Of a stretch of 64,000 nt of DNA, positions 53,668-62,632 are shown piece by piece (positions within the stretch are counted from its first letter, which is position 1; every line of letters begins with the position of its first letter). The position numbers and the translations under genes are program-made. The DNA comes from Xanthocytophaga flava (GTDB taxonomy: Bacteria; Bacteroidota; Bacteroidia; Cytophagales; 172606-1). Under the pieces are notes generated by a model that saw only the letters and a program-made list of their open reading frames with translations, had not been told where the DNA came from and searched no databases. The DNA lies in contig JASJOS010000008.1 in the NCBI GenBank assembly GCA_030068525.1, positions 186,001 to 250,000 of the forward strand. Reading direction: 5' to 3'.

Positions 53668-54009
53668 TTAGATTGTCCGACGATACATATCTATGGAAAG
53701 ATATACTTGTGCACTGATTCTTTTCAAATCATCTACGGATTTCTCCTGACAATGTGTATGCTCTCCTATCAAAGTCTGTGCATCTTCCAGTGCTGTAAGT
53801 AATCGTTTACGCACCAGACAAGTTAATGACTGATCCGGAGCCAAAGCAAAGCTATTAATTGTCTCACAAGCTACCCATATAAGAGATCGCAGAATTATAG
53901 GTGCATGGGCATCTTCTATTGAAGGAGTTAGCTTCTCAATTTCTTCAAGTATAGCTATCAGTGCCTTTTGGCTATCTAAAGTAGAAAGAGGAGTATGGGG
54001 TGTATTCAT
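53668..54009 (-). CDS. small helical hypothetical protein (113 aa)
   Basis: A soluble, mostly helical protein (DSQKALIAILEEIEKLTPSI, LTCLVRKRLLTALEDAQTLI). There is no signal peptide or recognised domain. It lies convergent to rep with a 229-bp gap and may be an accessory gene of the replicon, but nothing in its sequence shows a function. Confidence 0.5.
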   Translation of the reverse strand: MNTPHTPLSTLDSQKALIAILEEIEKLTPSIEDAHAPIILRSLIWVACETINSFALAPDQSLTCLVRKRLLTALEDAQTLIGEHTHCQEKSVDDLKRISAQVYLSIDMYRRTI

Positions 54010-54607
54010 ACGTTTTTATAGTTAAATATTCATACACATATAAGTACATAGTTAGATAAGAAAAGCCTGACACTTACTCTATTTGTTATCTGGCTCTTTC
54101 ATTCTTAAGTCTCACTCTAGTGCATTGTGAGATGTAAAAAAAATAATGCCATTATCATACTAATTTTACGGAATAACCTATGAAACACAGGGTAATTTGT
54201 TAATATAGAGTATGGATATGTAATATACTGATAATGAGCCTGTTATTAAAAAGGCTATTCGACTAAGATAAATAACATCCTATGAGTAATGCTCTTTTAT
54301 TTTAGCTCTTGTTTTGAATAATCTTTTAGAGCAGCTCAATTAGTAAGTTCTGGAAGAATGATGTTTTTGTATTTATTAATTTTTTAAACCAGTTGATTGT
54401 TCTTTACAAAACACTTTTGGTATCTTATTGAATTACTGCATGTTATGTGTGGCTTTAGTTACACACATAACATTTAAATAAGGTCCACAAATAGAACATC
54501 CAGTAAAGGTTATCCTCCAGTCTTTTAGCATTTATCTATAAAATGATTGCAGGCCACATTCAAGACACTATATTTAGCTACTACAGACATTTATATATAC
54601 GTTTTTC
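54010..54607. other. intergenic region before the second Crp/Fnr gene
   Basis: About 600 bp, AT-rich and without a frame. Its one clear structure is an 11-bp inverted repeat with a 10-nt loop (TGTTATGTGTG at 54441-54451, complement to 54472), without a T tail, so an operator or RNA hairpin rather than a terminator. Confidence 0.45.
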
Positions 54608-55201
54608 ATGGATCATCCACTTCTCTGTCATATTATCAAAAATGTCACTCTTTCAGTTGAAGAGGCAGAAAAGATTTTGAACTATTTTAACTACCATGAA
54701 TACGGTAAGAAAGAACATCTGGTCCGGGAAGGTCAGCCCTGTGAGCAGTTATATTTTGTGGTACAAGGTAGTCTTAGAATGTATTTCATTGACGAGAAGG
54801 GTATGGAACAAACAATACAGTTTGCTATTGAAAACTGGTGGATGACTGATTTAATGGCATTTCAGAGAGGCGGATTATCTGAGTTTAACATCCAGACTAT
54901 TGAAAAAACACAGATAATGCAGATTCAGCAGGAGACACTGGAAAAACTTTTGCAAGAAGTACCTCAGTTAGAACGATACTTTAAGAATATTTACCAACGT
55001 GCCTACGCCGCTTCACTGTTACGGGTCAAGTATCTGTTTACAATGTCTAAAGAAACGTTTTATAACTATTTCAGTGGCAAATATCCTGAGTTTATTCAAC
55101 GTATACCTCAAAAGATCCTCGCTTCCTTTCTAGGCTTTACACCTGAATATTTAAGCGAACTCCGCAAAAAAAAACATAAAGAAAGATCCAAAACCTTATA
55201 A
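54608..55201 (+). CDS. Crp/Fnr-family transcriptional regulator
   Basis: 197 aa with the cyclic-nucleotide-binding-type barrel (HLVREGQPCEQLYFVVQGSL, QFAIENWWMTDLMAFQRG) and a C-terminal winged helix (RIPQKILASFLGFTPEYLSE LRKKK). It belongs to the same subgroup as 39120-39695 (shared NWW and PxLERxF motifs). It precedes an AhpD-like gene by 176 bp on the same strand; regulators of this subgroup are often linked to carboxymuconolactone decarboxylase-like or oxidoreductase genes. Confidence 0.88.
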   Translation: MDHPLLCHIIKNVTLSVEEAEKILNYFNYHEYGKKEHLVREGQPCEQLYFVVQGSLRMYFIDEKGMEQTIQFAIENWWMTDLMAFQRGGLSEFNIQTIEKTQIMQIQQETLEKLLQEVPQLERYFKNIYQRAYAASLLRVKYLFTMSKETFYNYFSGKYPEFIQRIPQKILASFLGFTPEYLSELRKKKHKERSKTL

Positions 55202-55377
55202 TATCCAGCTCTTTAATCAATCATATTAAAGCTGGTTCGCATTCACTCTACCGAAATAGACGATATTCTCACATACTTTCAATAAATCACCTTTCTTAAA
55301 CCAGCTTAAGTTTTTTTATCCACTGTATCATGACCTTTGTCATGTAATCAAATCATTCACTTTATCACATCAAAACG

Positions 55378-55818
55378 ATGGAAGCACGAGTAAAAATTCA
55401 GGAAGCTCAGCCTGCTGCATGGAAGGCTATGTATGGTTTAGAAACGTACCTGGCATCTACACAGGTAGCCAAAACACATAAGGAACTAATCAAAATTAGA
55501 GCTTCTCAAATCAACGGTTGTGCATTTTGTATAGATATGCATACTAAAGATGCACTTAAAAACGGAGAATCTGCTCAACGGATCTTTCTGCTGAATGCAT
55601 GGAAAGAGGCAGATGTATTTACTGATGAGGAAAAGGTTATTCTGGCAATTGCTGAAGAGGTAACACTTATCCATCAGCATGGCCTTACAGAAGAAACCTA
55701 TCAGAAGGCAAAGGACCTCTTTGGTGAGAGTTACATTGCTCAGTTGATCATGGTTGTAGTCAGCATTAATGCCTGGAACCGTATTGCCGTGAGCACTCAT
55801 CTGGCGATTCCACATTAA
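55378..55818 (+). CDS. carboxymuconolactone decarboxylase/AhpD-like protein
   Basis: A 146-aa helical protein. The core LIKIRASQINGCAFCIDMHT carries the AhpD-type CxxC and the downstream His (CAFCIDMH), the redox-active or general acid-base site. LLNAWKEADVFTDEEKVILA then ends the typical bundle. These proteins act as alkylhydroperoxidase-like reductases. It is probably co-regulated with the Crp/Fnr gene just upstream. Length is normal. Confidence 0.9.
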   Translation: MEARVKIQEAQPAAWKAMYGLETYLASTQVAKTHKELIKIRASQINGCAFCIDMHTKDALKNGESAQRIFLLNAWKEADVFTDEEKVILAIAEEVTLIHQHGLTEETYQKAKDLFGESYIAQLIMVVVSINAWNRIAVSTHLAIPH

Positions 55819-56234
55819 TTACCAGTTTCAGTGGATATGATCTTCTCTCTTTACCCTTGACCTTTAGGCCGAGGGTTTCTTGTTTTAATTAAAACAAGAA
55901 ATTGAAGAAGATCGGCAGCAGGATAAGATGAAGATCTAATGCCGTCAAGAGAAGAATACTACTCAGCCCTCCTCTTCTGCCTTCCTGCTAGAACCCCATG
56001 ACAAGACCACCCCATTTGGAGTAAATCTCTTCAAACCCCAAATACATGTTCTACTCCGGCAGATAGATTCTTTCAGATGAGCAAAAAATAGCTAAAAAGA
56101 GAGAAATCTAGGTGCTCTGACAAATTTGTCCCCTCCTATTGCCGAAAAACCTACCATCGGTTACTATATTAACTAGTACTTTTGAAAAGTATTTCATTTC
56201 ATTAACAAATCATAATTTCACAGCTCTGACCTTT
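55819..56234. other. intergenic region with a long perfect palindrome
   Basis: About 415 bp. A 26-bp perfect palindrome lies at 55876-55901 (half-site TTTCTTGTTTTAA). It could act as the AhpD-like gene's terminator-like hairpin or as a protein-binding site. A -7 box for the GH16 gene is at 56177. No gene is seen. Confidence 0.5.
56177..56184 (+). promoter_or_regulatory. candidate -7 promoter box of the GH16 gene
   Basis: TACTTTTG fits TAnnTTTG, 50 bp before the ATG at 56235. No matching -33 box at proper spacing. Confidence 0.4.
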
Positions 56235-57143
56235 ATGAATAAATCAGTTTTTTTATTGCTGGCAATCCTATTTAGTGGAGCAAAAATCTATACAAAAGAG
56301 TTATCCGAAAATGATCCCATACTTCCTACCTCCTCCCCTATCCTCTTACCATATACGAACCAGTTACATTTACAGAATGATACAACTTGGCATCTTGTCT
56401 GGGCAGATGAATTTAATCAAAAAGGTGAGCCTAATCCAAAGAACTGGAAGTTTGAGCAGGGATTTGTTCGTAACCATGAACTACAATGGTATCAACCGCA
56501 AAATGCACGTTGTGAGAAAGGGATGCTTATTATCGAAGCGCGGAAAGAGAACAAACCTAATCCTTACTATAAGGAGGGTAGCTTAGAGTGGAAAACTAGT
56601 CGCAAAATAATTGAATATAGTGCATCTAGCCTCAACACACTTGGACTTCATAGCTTTCAGTATGGACGTTTTGAAATGCGGGCTAAAATCGATACCCGTC
56701 CGGGTCTGTGGCCTGCTTTCTGGACGCTAGGTGTTGCAGGTGAGTGGCCATCCAATGGAGAAATAGACATTATGGAATATTATAGAAATATGTTACTTGC
56801 CAATGTAGCTTGGGGAACAGACAAGCGGTATAGTGCCAAATGGAGTACCACTAAAAAACAACTATCCACCTTTACAGATAACCACTGGGCAGAAAAGTTT
56901 CATGTTTGGCGTATGGACTGGGATGAGACTGCTATTCGCCTTTATGTTGACGATGAACTTCTCAATGAAGTACTCCTGAATGAAACCATCAATGGAGATG
57001 GAAGTGGCAAAAACCCATTCCATCAACCCCATTATATCTTACTCAACCTGGCTCTGGGAGGTGACAACGGAGGAGACCCAGCGGCAACGGACCTTCCTGC
57101 TCGTTTTGAAGTGGATTATGTACGTGTATACCAGCATCCATAA
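56235..57143 (+). CDS. glycoside hydrolase family 16 (laminarinase/beta-glucanase type), exported
   Basis: 302 aa from the ATG at 56235, which begins a signal peptide (NKSVFLLLAILFSGAKIYTK); the longer frame from 56139 hides it and crosses the promoter box. GH16 motifs: WHLVWADEFNQKGEPNPKNW, YGRFEMRAKIDTRPGLWPAF, and the catalytic GEIDIMEYY (Glu 176, Asp 178, Glu 181; the ExDxxE type with Met as in laminarinases). The end LPARFEVDYVRVYQ is standard. Likely cleaves beta-1,3 or mixed glucans outside the cytoplasm. No carbohydrate-binding or sorting domain. Confidence 0.93.
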   Translation: MNKSVFLLLAILFSGAKIYTKELSENDPILPTSSPILLPYTNQLHLQNDTTWHLVWADEFNQKGEPNPKNWKFEQGFVRNHELQWYQPQNARCEKGMLIIEARKENKPNPYYKEGSLEWKTSRKIIEYSASSLNTLGLHSFQYGRFEMRAKIDTRPGLWPAFWTLGVAGEWPSNGEIDIMEYYRNMLLANVAWGTDKRYSAKWSTTKKQLSTFTDNHWAEKFHVWRMDWDETAIRLYVDDELLNEVLLNETINGDGSGKNPFHQPHYILLNLALGGDNGGDPAATDLPARFEVDYVRVYQHP

Positions 57144-57172
57144 AAGGAATAGGATACAGAATAGTTGATACA

Positions 57173-57349
57173 CTAATCTGTATCAGATAAATCGGCTTGT
57201 AACCACTGCAGCGAACCATCCAATTTGTCAGAATTCAATGGTGGTAATGCTTCATAATCAAAAGATTCATATGTGTTTTCAGCTGGAGGAACTGATGGTA
57301 AGCCAAAAAAATACCACTTTTTTGAGAACTGAGGGAATGTTGTCTCCAT
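57173..57349 (-). CDS. possible small protein (58 aa)
   Basis: An open frame on the minus strand from ATG 57349 to TAG 57173, starting METTFPQFSKKWYFFGLPSV and ending LQADLSDTD. It is aromatic and acidic, with no membrane segment. Its composition looks protein-like and it continues the minus-strand direction of the genes 57576-58184. Too short for the usual length cutoffs; no family recognised. Confidence 0.35.
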   Translation of the reverse strand: METTFPQFSKKWYFFGLPSVPPAENTYESFDYEALPPLNSDKLDGSLQWLQADLSDTD

Positions 57350-57414
57350 ACTTTAAAACAGAGTAGCTATCAAATACTAACAAAACAGATGAAAAATAAT
57401 ATGCAAACCTAACT

Positions 57415-57600
57415 CTACCAATTTTCTATTCTCCACTCCCTATCTATATCATCCAGATCAACATAAGGATATCCATATTTCTCCATAAGGTCACTCATCG
57501 CAATCTGCTGATTGCAAGGGTCTATAATCTGACAAATTACCTGATCAATGGTAGCAGATGAGGTAGGATTTGTTTCTAAACCTCGGTCGCCAGTATGTGA
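57415..57600 (-). pseudogene. start-less open frame, possible frameshifted C-terminus or tiny gene
   Basis: A 61-codon frame overlapping the end of 57576-58184 in another phase: GDRGLETNPTSSATIDQVIC, QIIDPCNQQIAMSDLMEKYG, YPYVDLDDIDREWRIENW, stop. No start codon occurs before an internal Met (MSDLMEK), which would give about 28 aa. Either the upstream gene once continued into this frame or a tiny ORF begins at the internal Met. Confidence 0.3.
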
Positions 57601-58184
57601 CTATACCAGTAGCCAACAGAAAATCCTTCCAACATACCTCCCCAAGGGTAAGTGACTTTATACATTTCCATTCGGAAACTTAATAATTTATCATACAAGC
57701 AACGAACCTCATAATGTTTGGGTAAACGCATATCTGTTTCGTTTAGCGATGTAAGCTCTTTTCGGACAACATCAATTGCCTGATCCATAAGAGGTACATA
57801 AGTCTTTACATCCCTTTCTGCCAGAAATGTGTTTTTTGTAAAATAATGAAGGATGGCTATCCGCTTCATATTTTCAACTCGTTGATGCACTAGTTCTTCA
57901 TCAGAAACTGTAAGTCTCAATTCTTTTGAACTAAAAATCTTGTTTAGCCATACTCGAAAAGAATTATTCTCTGAACTTTTTTCAGTTTGTACTAAATCAT
58001 TTGATTCTGTCTCATTATCTGTTTTGTCCAAAGAAGGAACAATATCAAATGCCTTCAACATAGCTACAAGCTGTTGTTCGCGAAACTGGGCTGGACGAGC
58101 AGTCCCAAAGTTACATTGTACCCAGTTGCAATGATAATCGAGATATTTAAGTAACAAGTCCTGAGCAGTAACAATTTCACTCAT
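57576..58184 (-). CDS. hypothetical protein (202 aa)
   Basis: A soluble, mostly helical protein beginning SEIVTAQDLLLKYLDYHCNW. A low-complexity Asn/Ser/Glu stretch (residues ~55-72) separates two helical halves; the second contains MKRIAILHYFTKNTFLAERD and a Tyr/Trp-rich end (MYKVTYPWGGMLEGFSVGYW). No known domain is recognised. It borders the AT-rich region before parA and could be a replicon accessory gene. Confidence 0.5.
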   Translation of the reverse strand: MSEIVTAQDLLLKYLDYHCNWVQCNFGTARPAQFREQQLVAMLKAFDIVPSLDKTDNETESNDLVQTEKSSENNSFRVWLNKIFSSKELRLTVSDEELVHQRVENMKRIAILHYFTKNTFLAERDVKTYVPLMDQAIDVVRKELTSLNETDMRLPKHYEVRCLYDKLLSFRMEMYKVTYPWGGMLEGFSVGYWYSHILATEV

Positions 58185-59487
58185 GTAAGTTTAGATTAGG
58201 ATGTTAAACAAAGCTATCAATACTAACATCTCCCCTCCCCTTTTTTGTTAGCATTCTATATTAACTTATTTTATATTCATTTAATGTGTCATTTATCCCT
58301 ATTTAATCCTTATTCGATGAATAAATTAATGACTATTCTGTGTTAATACATTGTATTCATATAATCATGTACATGCAGTGAATAAGTATTCTATAAGTGT
58401 CTTGTTCTCTGCACTATCCGCGTTTTAATGCATCCTTCTCTTCTTGACTTTATACTCATGCATTGACTTCTTCTACATTTTTTCAATGTGTTATTTATGT
58501 GTATTTAATTTTAGTGTACTCAATGTAGCAATGTATATGTAATACACAGTTATCTTATACTCACTAGTGTATGAATATAAATTGTGTGAATATTTTATTA
58601 TTAAATAATTATTGACTCAATAAATAGTATGTTAATAAATATTTATAGATTAATTATTATTTAAATACACAATGTTAAATTTAATTGTTCTATTAATGTA
58701 GTATCATACACAAACTATTTAATTATTGTATATTAAATGTTGGGTAAATGTTTAATCCTTAAATACTTATTAAGATAGTATTTTAATGAGTATTTATTTA
58801 TTGTTGATTTGATTATTGTATGAATGTTTTATTTATGTTTATTGATTGGTTAGTTAATTAATAAACATTGATTTATTGAATTATTTTTTAATGGGTGTTT
58901 AAGCATTGTATAATTAATAATTCTATATTGTGTTATTTTTTATTGTTTGCATAGTTGTTTATTACTTGCTTAGTAAGTAAATGTTTATTTATTCTGTGTA
59001 TATGTAGTGTATCTATGTTAATTATGTATATATTTGCTGAATCTATATACTGTACATGTGGATTTATTACATATTTGTTGTTTTATTGTAGATGTATTGC
59101 TTGTATATTTAGAGATTTTAAAATTGCTGAATGAAGATTTAGTATATGTTCACGCTTTTTATATCTATAAACTGAATGTGCAAAAGGTGCTTATAGAATC
59201 AGTGAATACTACTTGCTTTTATCTATATTGACTGAATAAGTATTAATTTACTATTTAATCTGTTGGTGTGTAATATGTATTGAGTGAATGAGCCTTGAAA
59301 GATTTGTACTTGAGTACATGATAGAATATATATGTAAAACATGTTTATGTACTACTTGTACATTCTAAATTGAGAAGTCTATTTCTGTTAAGCCGTAAAA
59401 AGAAGTACTGAGAAGAGAAGGTACATTCATAAGAAATGAAAAAATAATATACAAGGATAACTAAACAATATAAACCACAACATCAGA
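58185..59487. other. 1.3-kb extremely AT-rich non-coding region upstream of parA
   Basis: Almost entirely A/T with T-rich runs and no supported frame. One imperfect direct repeat stands out: AATGTGTCATTTAT... at 58283-58307 and AATGTGTTATTTAT... at 58485-58509, both ending TATTTAAT. Its place directly before a partition operon suggests a centromere-like site or a DNA-unwinding element, but no iterons like those at 50.6-51.8 kb are present. Confidence 0.45.
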
Positions 59488-60258
59488 ATGAGAACCATAG
59501 CTGTTGCCAACATGAAGGGTGGGGTAGGGAAAACTACCACAACTTTGAACGTAGGTGCTGCCCTGCGTGATCTGGGTAAAAAGGTATTACTTATAGATGC
59601 CGATCCTCAGGCTAACCTGACCATTTCTTTTCGGTTAGAAACAAGTTTTTCTGAAAATAACCTGGCAAGCCTATTGTTGGGTTTACACTCGCTGAAGGAG
59701 GTGGTTGTTCCTGCATTGGGAATGGATTTGATTCCTGCTCATCCGATTATGGATAGTGTAATTTCAACTCTAAACGAAAAATCTTTGCGGGAATTATTGC
59801 TTTACAAAGCGTTAAAGCCTATCCGAGAGGCTAATGTGTATGATTATATTCTGATTGATTGTGGTCCTAACCTGGGAATTTATACCAAGAATGCGATGTC
59901 TACAGCTACGGATTTGTTGGTTCCTTATCAGACTGCCTATTTCTCATATGTTGGTATTTCTACACTGGACGAGTATCTGACAAAGATTCAACAGGAGGTT
60001 AATGAAAATATTGAGCTGTTGGGTATTGTTATTATTCAATACAATGCGAAAGAACGTAACAACACAAAGAAAGGATTTGCAGATGCTATCAGGGATAGTG
60101 CCTTGGGAGAAAAGGTTTTCTCTACGTATATCCGTACCTGTACGGCGTTGGGCGACTCGCCTATGAAAGGACAATCTATTTTTGAATATGATGGAAATTG
60201 TAACGGTGCTGTTGATTATTTATCCCTCACTAAAGAAATCCTGACTCGCCATGAATAA
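59488..60258 (+). CDS. parA: ParA-family partition ATPase
   Basis: 256 aa with the deviant Walker A KGGVGKTTT (residues 10-18, with the signature first Lys), switch/Walker B segments (VLLIDADPQANLTISF; YDYILIDCGPNLGIYTKNAM) and no N-terminal helix-turn-helix, so it is the small plasmid-type (Ib-like) or Soj-like form. It should drive segregation of the replicon by ATP-dependent DNA binding with its partner. It overlaps the next gene by 8 bp (the ATG of the partner lies inside the last codons), a tight operon. Confidence 0.93.
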   Translation: MRTIAVANMKGGVGKTTTTLNVGAALRDLGKKVLLIDADPQANLTISFRLETSFSENNLASLLLGLHSLKEVVVPALGMDLIPAHPIMDSVISTLNEKSLRELLLYKALKPIREANVYDYILIDCGPNLGIYTKNAMSTATDLLVPYQTAYFSYVGISTLDEYLTKIQQEVNENIELLGIVIIQYNAKERNNTKKGFADAIRDSALGEKVFSTYIRTCTALGDSPMKGQSIFEYDGNCNGAVDYLSLTKEILTRHE

Positions 60259-60790
60259 AAAAGATCTTATCTCTGAATCGCTTAAAAACACACCTTTGGC
60301 TACAAAAGGTAAGACACTGCTTGAATTGGCAGAAGAAGAAGAGAAATTAAATCGTGAAGCATTGACTGGATCATCTGTAGCTACTAAACCAACAGATGGG
60401 GAGGTACAAGATAGTGATGGGGGAGGGGAGAAGACAATAGAAGATGTAAGCTCTGTCAAAAATACTGGGAAAAACACAGCTTCGACTATATCGAAAAATA
60501 AGCCGGAGGCTGTGAAAGCTAAAGATGCTGAGGTAACTACAAAAGCCATCCCCAGAAAGGATACAAGTGTAAAGGATAATGTTGGAAAACAAGCGGTAGA
60601 GAGAAGCAACTATACTTTTTATCTTTCACAGGATGTAATGGAGCATCTACAACGGATGATCTATTGGGAAGGACTACGTCAGAAGAAGCAAGGTGCAAGT
60701 TATGTTGTCGAAAATCTGCTTATCCGTTTTATGAGTGATAAAAAAGATTATCCACCAATACCAGACTCAGGTCTAGAGCTTGAGTTCTAA
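60251..60790 (+). CDS. small partition partner, probable ribbon-helix-helix centromere-binding protein
   Basis: 179 aa. Residues ~1-120 are charged, Lys/Glu/Ser/Thr-rich and probably disordered. The last ~60 residues (ERSNYTFYLSQDVMEHLQRM, IYWEGLRQKKQGASYVVENL LIRFM) have the strand-helix-helix layout of ribbon-helix-helix DNA-binding proteins. Together with its position directly after parA (8-bp overlap), this fits the small ParB/ParG-type adaptor that binds the centromere. It lacks the ParB nuclease fold. Likely binding site: the AT-rich region upstream of parA. Confidence 0.75.
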   Translation: MNKKDLISESLKNTPLATKGKTLLELAEEEEKLNREALTGSSVATKPTDGEVQDSDGGGEKTIEDVSSVKNTGKNTASTISKNKPEAVKAKDAEVTTKAIPRKDTSVKDNVGKQAVERSNYTFYLSQDVMEHLQRMIYWEGLRQKKQGASYVVENLLIRFMSDKKDYPPIPDSGLELEF

Positions 60791-60810
60791 TGAAGTTTAG
60801 CTTTTTGGCA

Positions 60811-60848
60811 TACACCCTAACATTCAATCCATTGAATGTTAGGGTGTA
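60811..60848. terminator. perfect hairpin between par operon and M28 gene
   Basis: 18-bp perfect inverted repeat (60811-60828 with 60831-60848). It lies between convergent genes; no long T run, but the strength of the stem and its place suggest a bidirectional terminator. Confidence 0.7.
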
Positions 60849-60858
60849 ATCTGATACC

Positions 60859-62523
60859 TTATGGATTTGCTATGGATTTATCACGAATAGCTTTAAATTC
60901 AGATCCTTGTTTCCACTCAGGCCATTTTTCTTCCGAAGTTAAGCGTTTGCCTACTTCAAATAACAGCTGCAGATCACCAATGGCTCCTTCTAAATTCCAT
61001 GTAGTTGCATTGTATTCATCCGAAGGGCGATGGTAGTGTTGTTTTGTATATTCATCTGCCCTCTGTTGTCCATACTCTTTGCCTTTATCAACCACATCTA
61101 TACCATTGTTAACATATAGAGCGGGCACACCTGCTTTGGCAAAATTAAAGTGGTCAGAACGATAATAATATCCCGATTCCGGATGCGTTTCAAATGATAT
61201 CACTCGACCTTGTTTTTTGGCTGCTTCCTTCAGGTAATCTTCCAATTGAGACTGATTACGTCCTACTATAACTATATCTTTAGTTTTCCCGTAGGAGTTA
61301 AGTACGTCCATGTTGATATTGGCAACTGTTTTATTCAGCGGGTACACTGGATTTAATGCATAATAAGCTGAGCCCCATAAGCCCTGTTCTTCAGCTGTAA
61401 CAGAAAGAAATACTACCGTTCGGGCCGGTTTATTGGCAAGACTCTTAAAACCTCTTGCCAACTCAAATAACCCTGCTGTTGCACTGGCATTATCCAGGGC
61501 ACCATTGTAAATAGAATCACCTGTTTCATCAGGTTTACCAATACCCAGGTGATCCCAGTGAGCCGTATAGATAATATATTCATCCGGATGTTTAGCACCT
61601 GTAATCTTTGCGATTACGTTGTGTGATTTATTATAGGTTGCTTTTACCTTGATGCTGGTTGATAACTTCACTCCCAAAGGAACAGGTTTAAAGTCAGGTT
61701 TATTAGCTTGAGCATACAAGGTTGTATCTTTCCCTGCTGCTGAGAGCAGACGTTGAGCAGTTTGTTGCGTTACCCAGCCTACTGTTGAACAATATTTTTG
61801 TTCTTTTCCTCTGTCATCAAGGCGTAAGCGGGAACCATTCCAGTTATTTTGCACAACACTGAAAGGATAGCTAGCCCCTTTGGTATTGTGGATAATCAGA
61901 CATCCTTTGGCGCCTTGCCGGGCAGCTTCTTCAAATTTATATGTCCAGCGGCCATAATATGTCATCGTATCTCCTTTAAACAAGCTTTTGTCTACTCCAA
62001 AACCAGGATCATTCACCATGACCAGTACAATTTTGCCTTTGGCGTCCAAGCCTGCATAGTCATTCCAGTTGTATTCGGGAGCTACTACACCATATCCAGC
62101 AAAAACTAATTCGTCTTTATTTAATGAAATCACCGAATCTGTTTTCTCGGTCCAGATCACATAGTCAGTAAAACCTTTCAGTTCAAAGCTTCCTTTAGTA
62201 CCTTGTACCTGCATACTTGGTGCTGCTTCTGTAGCTATGTTAACCATTGGCACATCCTGTACGTAACTATTGCCATTCCCTGGCTCTAAGCCCATAGAAG
62301 CAAATTTCTGCTCCAGAAACTGTACTGTTTTTGTTTCTCCGTCAGTAAAGGGTTTACGTCCCTGAAAGTCATCAGAGGCTAGTACACTGATATTTTTACC
62401 AAGACTATCTGCGCTGAAGGCTGATAGTCCATCTCCTCCTGTAGCGGATTCTGTTGTTTTCTGGCTGCAGCCAGTTAAAGCAAGAACTGCAACACAGCCT
62501 AAAATAAGAATTCGATAGTTCAT
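60859..62523 (-). CDS. M28-family zinc metallopeptidase lipoprotein with PA domain
   Basis: 554 aa. Lipoprotein signal (LGCVAVLALTGCSQ, Cys 19 in LTGC). Residues ~100-230 hold a protease-associated (PA) insert (LDAKGKIVLVMVNDPGF). The M28 zinc site is visible: YTAHWDHLGIG (His, Asp), GALDNASATAGLFELA, SVTAEEQGLWGS (catalytic Glu pair), and YYRSDHFNFAKAGVPALYV (last His). Aminopeptidase or carboxypeptidase activity on peptides at the cell surface or periplasm. It ends 11 bp from a shared terminator. Confidence 0.93.
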   Translation of the reverse strand: MNYRILILGCVAVLALTGCSQKTTESATGGDGLSAFSADSLGKNISVLASDDFQGRKPFTDGETKTVQFLEQKFASMGLEPGNGNSYVQDVPMVNIATEAAPSMQVQGTKGSFELKGFTDYVIWTEKTDSVISLNKDELVFAGYGVVAPEYNWNDYAGLDAKGKIVLVMVNDPGFGVDKSLFKGDTMTYYGRWTYKFEEAARQGAKGCLIIHNTKGASYPFSVVQNNWNGSRLRLDDRGKEQKYCSTVGWVTQQTAQRLLSAAGKDTTLYAQANKPDFKPVPLGVKLSTSIKVKATYNKSHNVIAKITGAKHPDEYIIYTAHWDHLGIGKPDETGDSIYNGALDNASATAGLFELARGFKSLANKPARTVVFLSVTAEEQGLWGSAYYALNPVYPLNKTVANINMDVLNSYGKTKDIVIVGRNQSQLEDYLKEAAKKQGRVISFETHPESGYYYRSDHFNFAKAGVPALYVNNGIDVVDKGKEYGQQRADEYTKQHYHRPSDEYNATTWNLEGAIGDLQLLFEVGKRLTSEEKWPEWKQGSEFKAIRDKSIANP

Positions 62524-62632
62524 ATGTTATCAGAATTTGGTTAGGTGACACGTATAATTGGTCGGAAAAATAAAAGATATTTTCTGATACGAATGTAGTT
62601 GTATCAAAATAGTATTAGTCTTTTGGTCTAAT

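Noticed and set aside
59034..59231. 65-aa ORF in the AT-rich region
   Set aside because: Arises from T-rich composition; no protein-like pattern.
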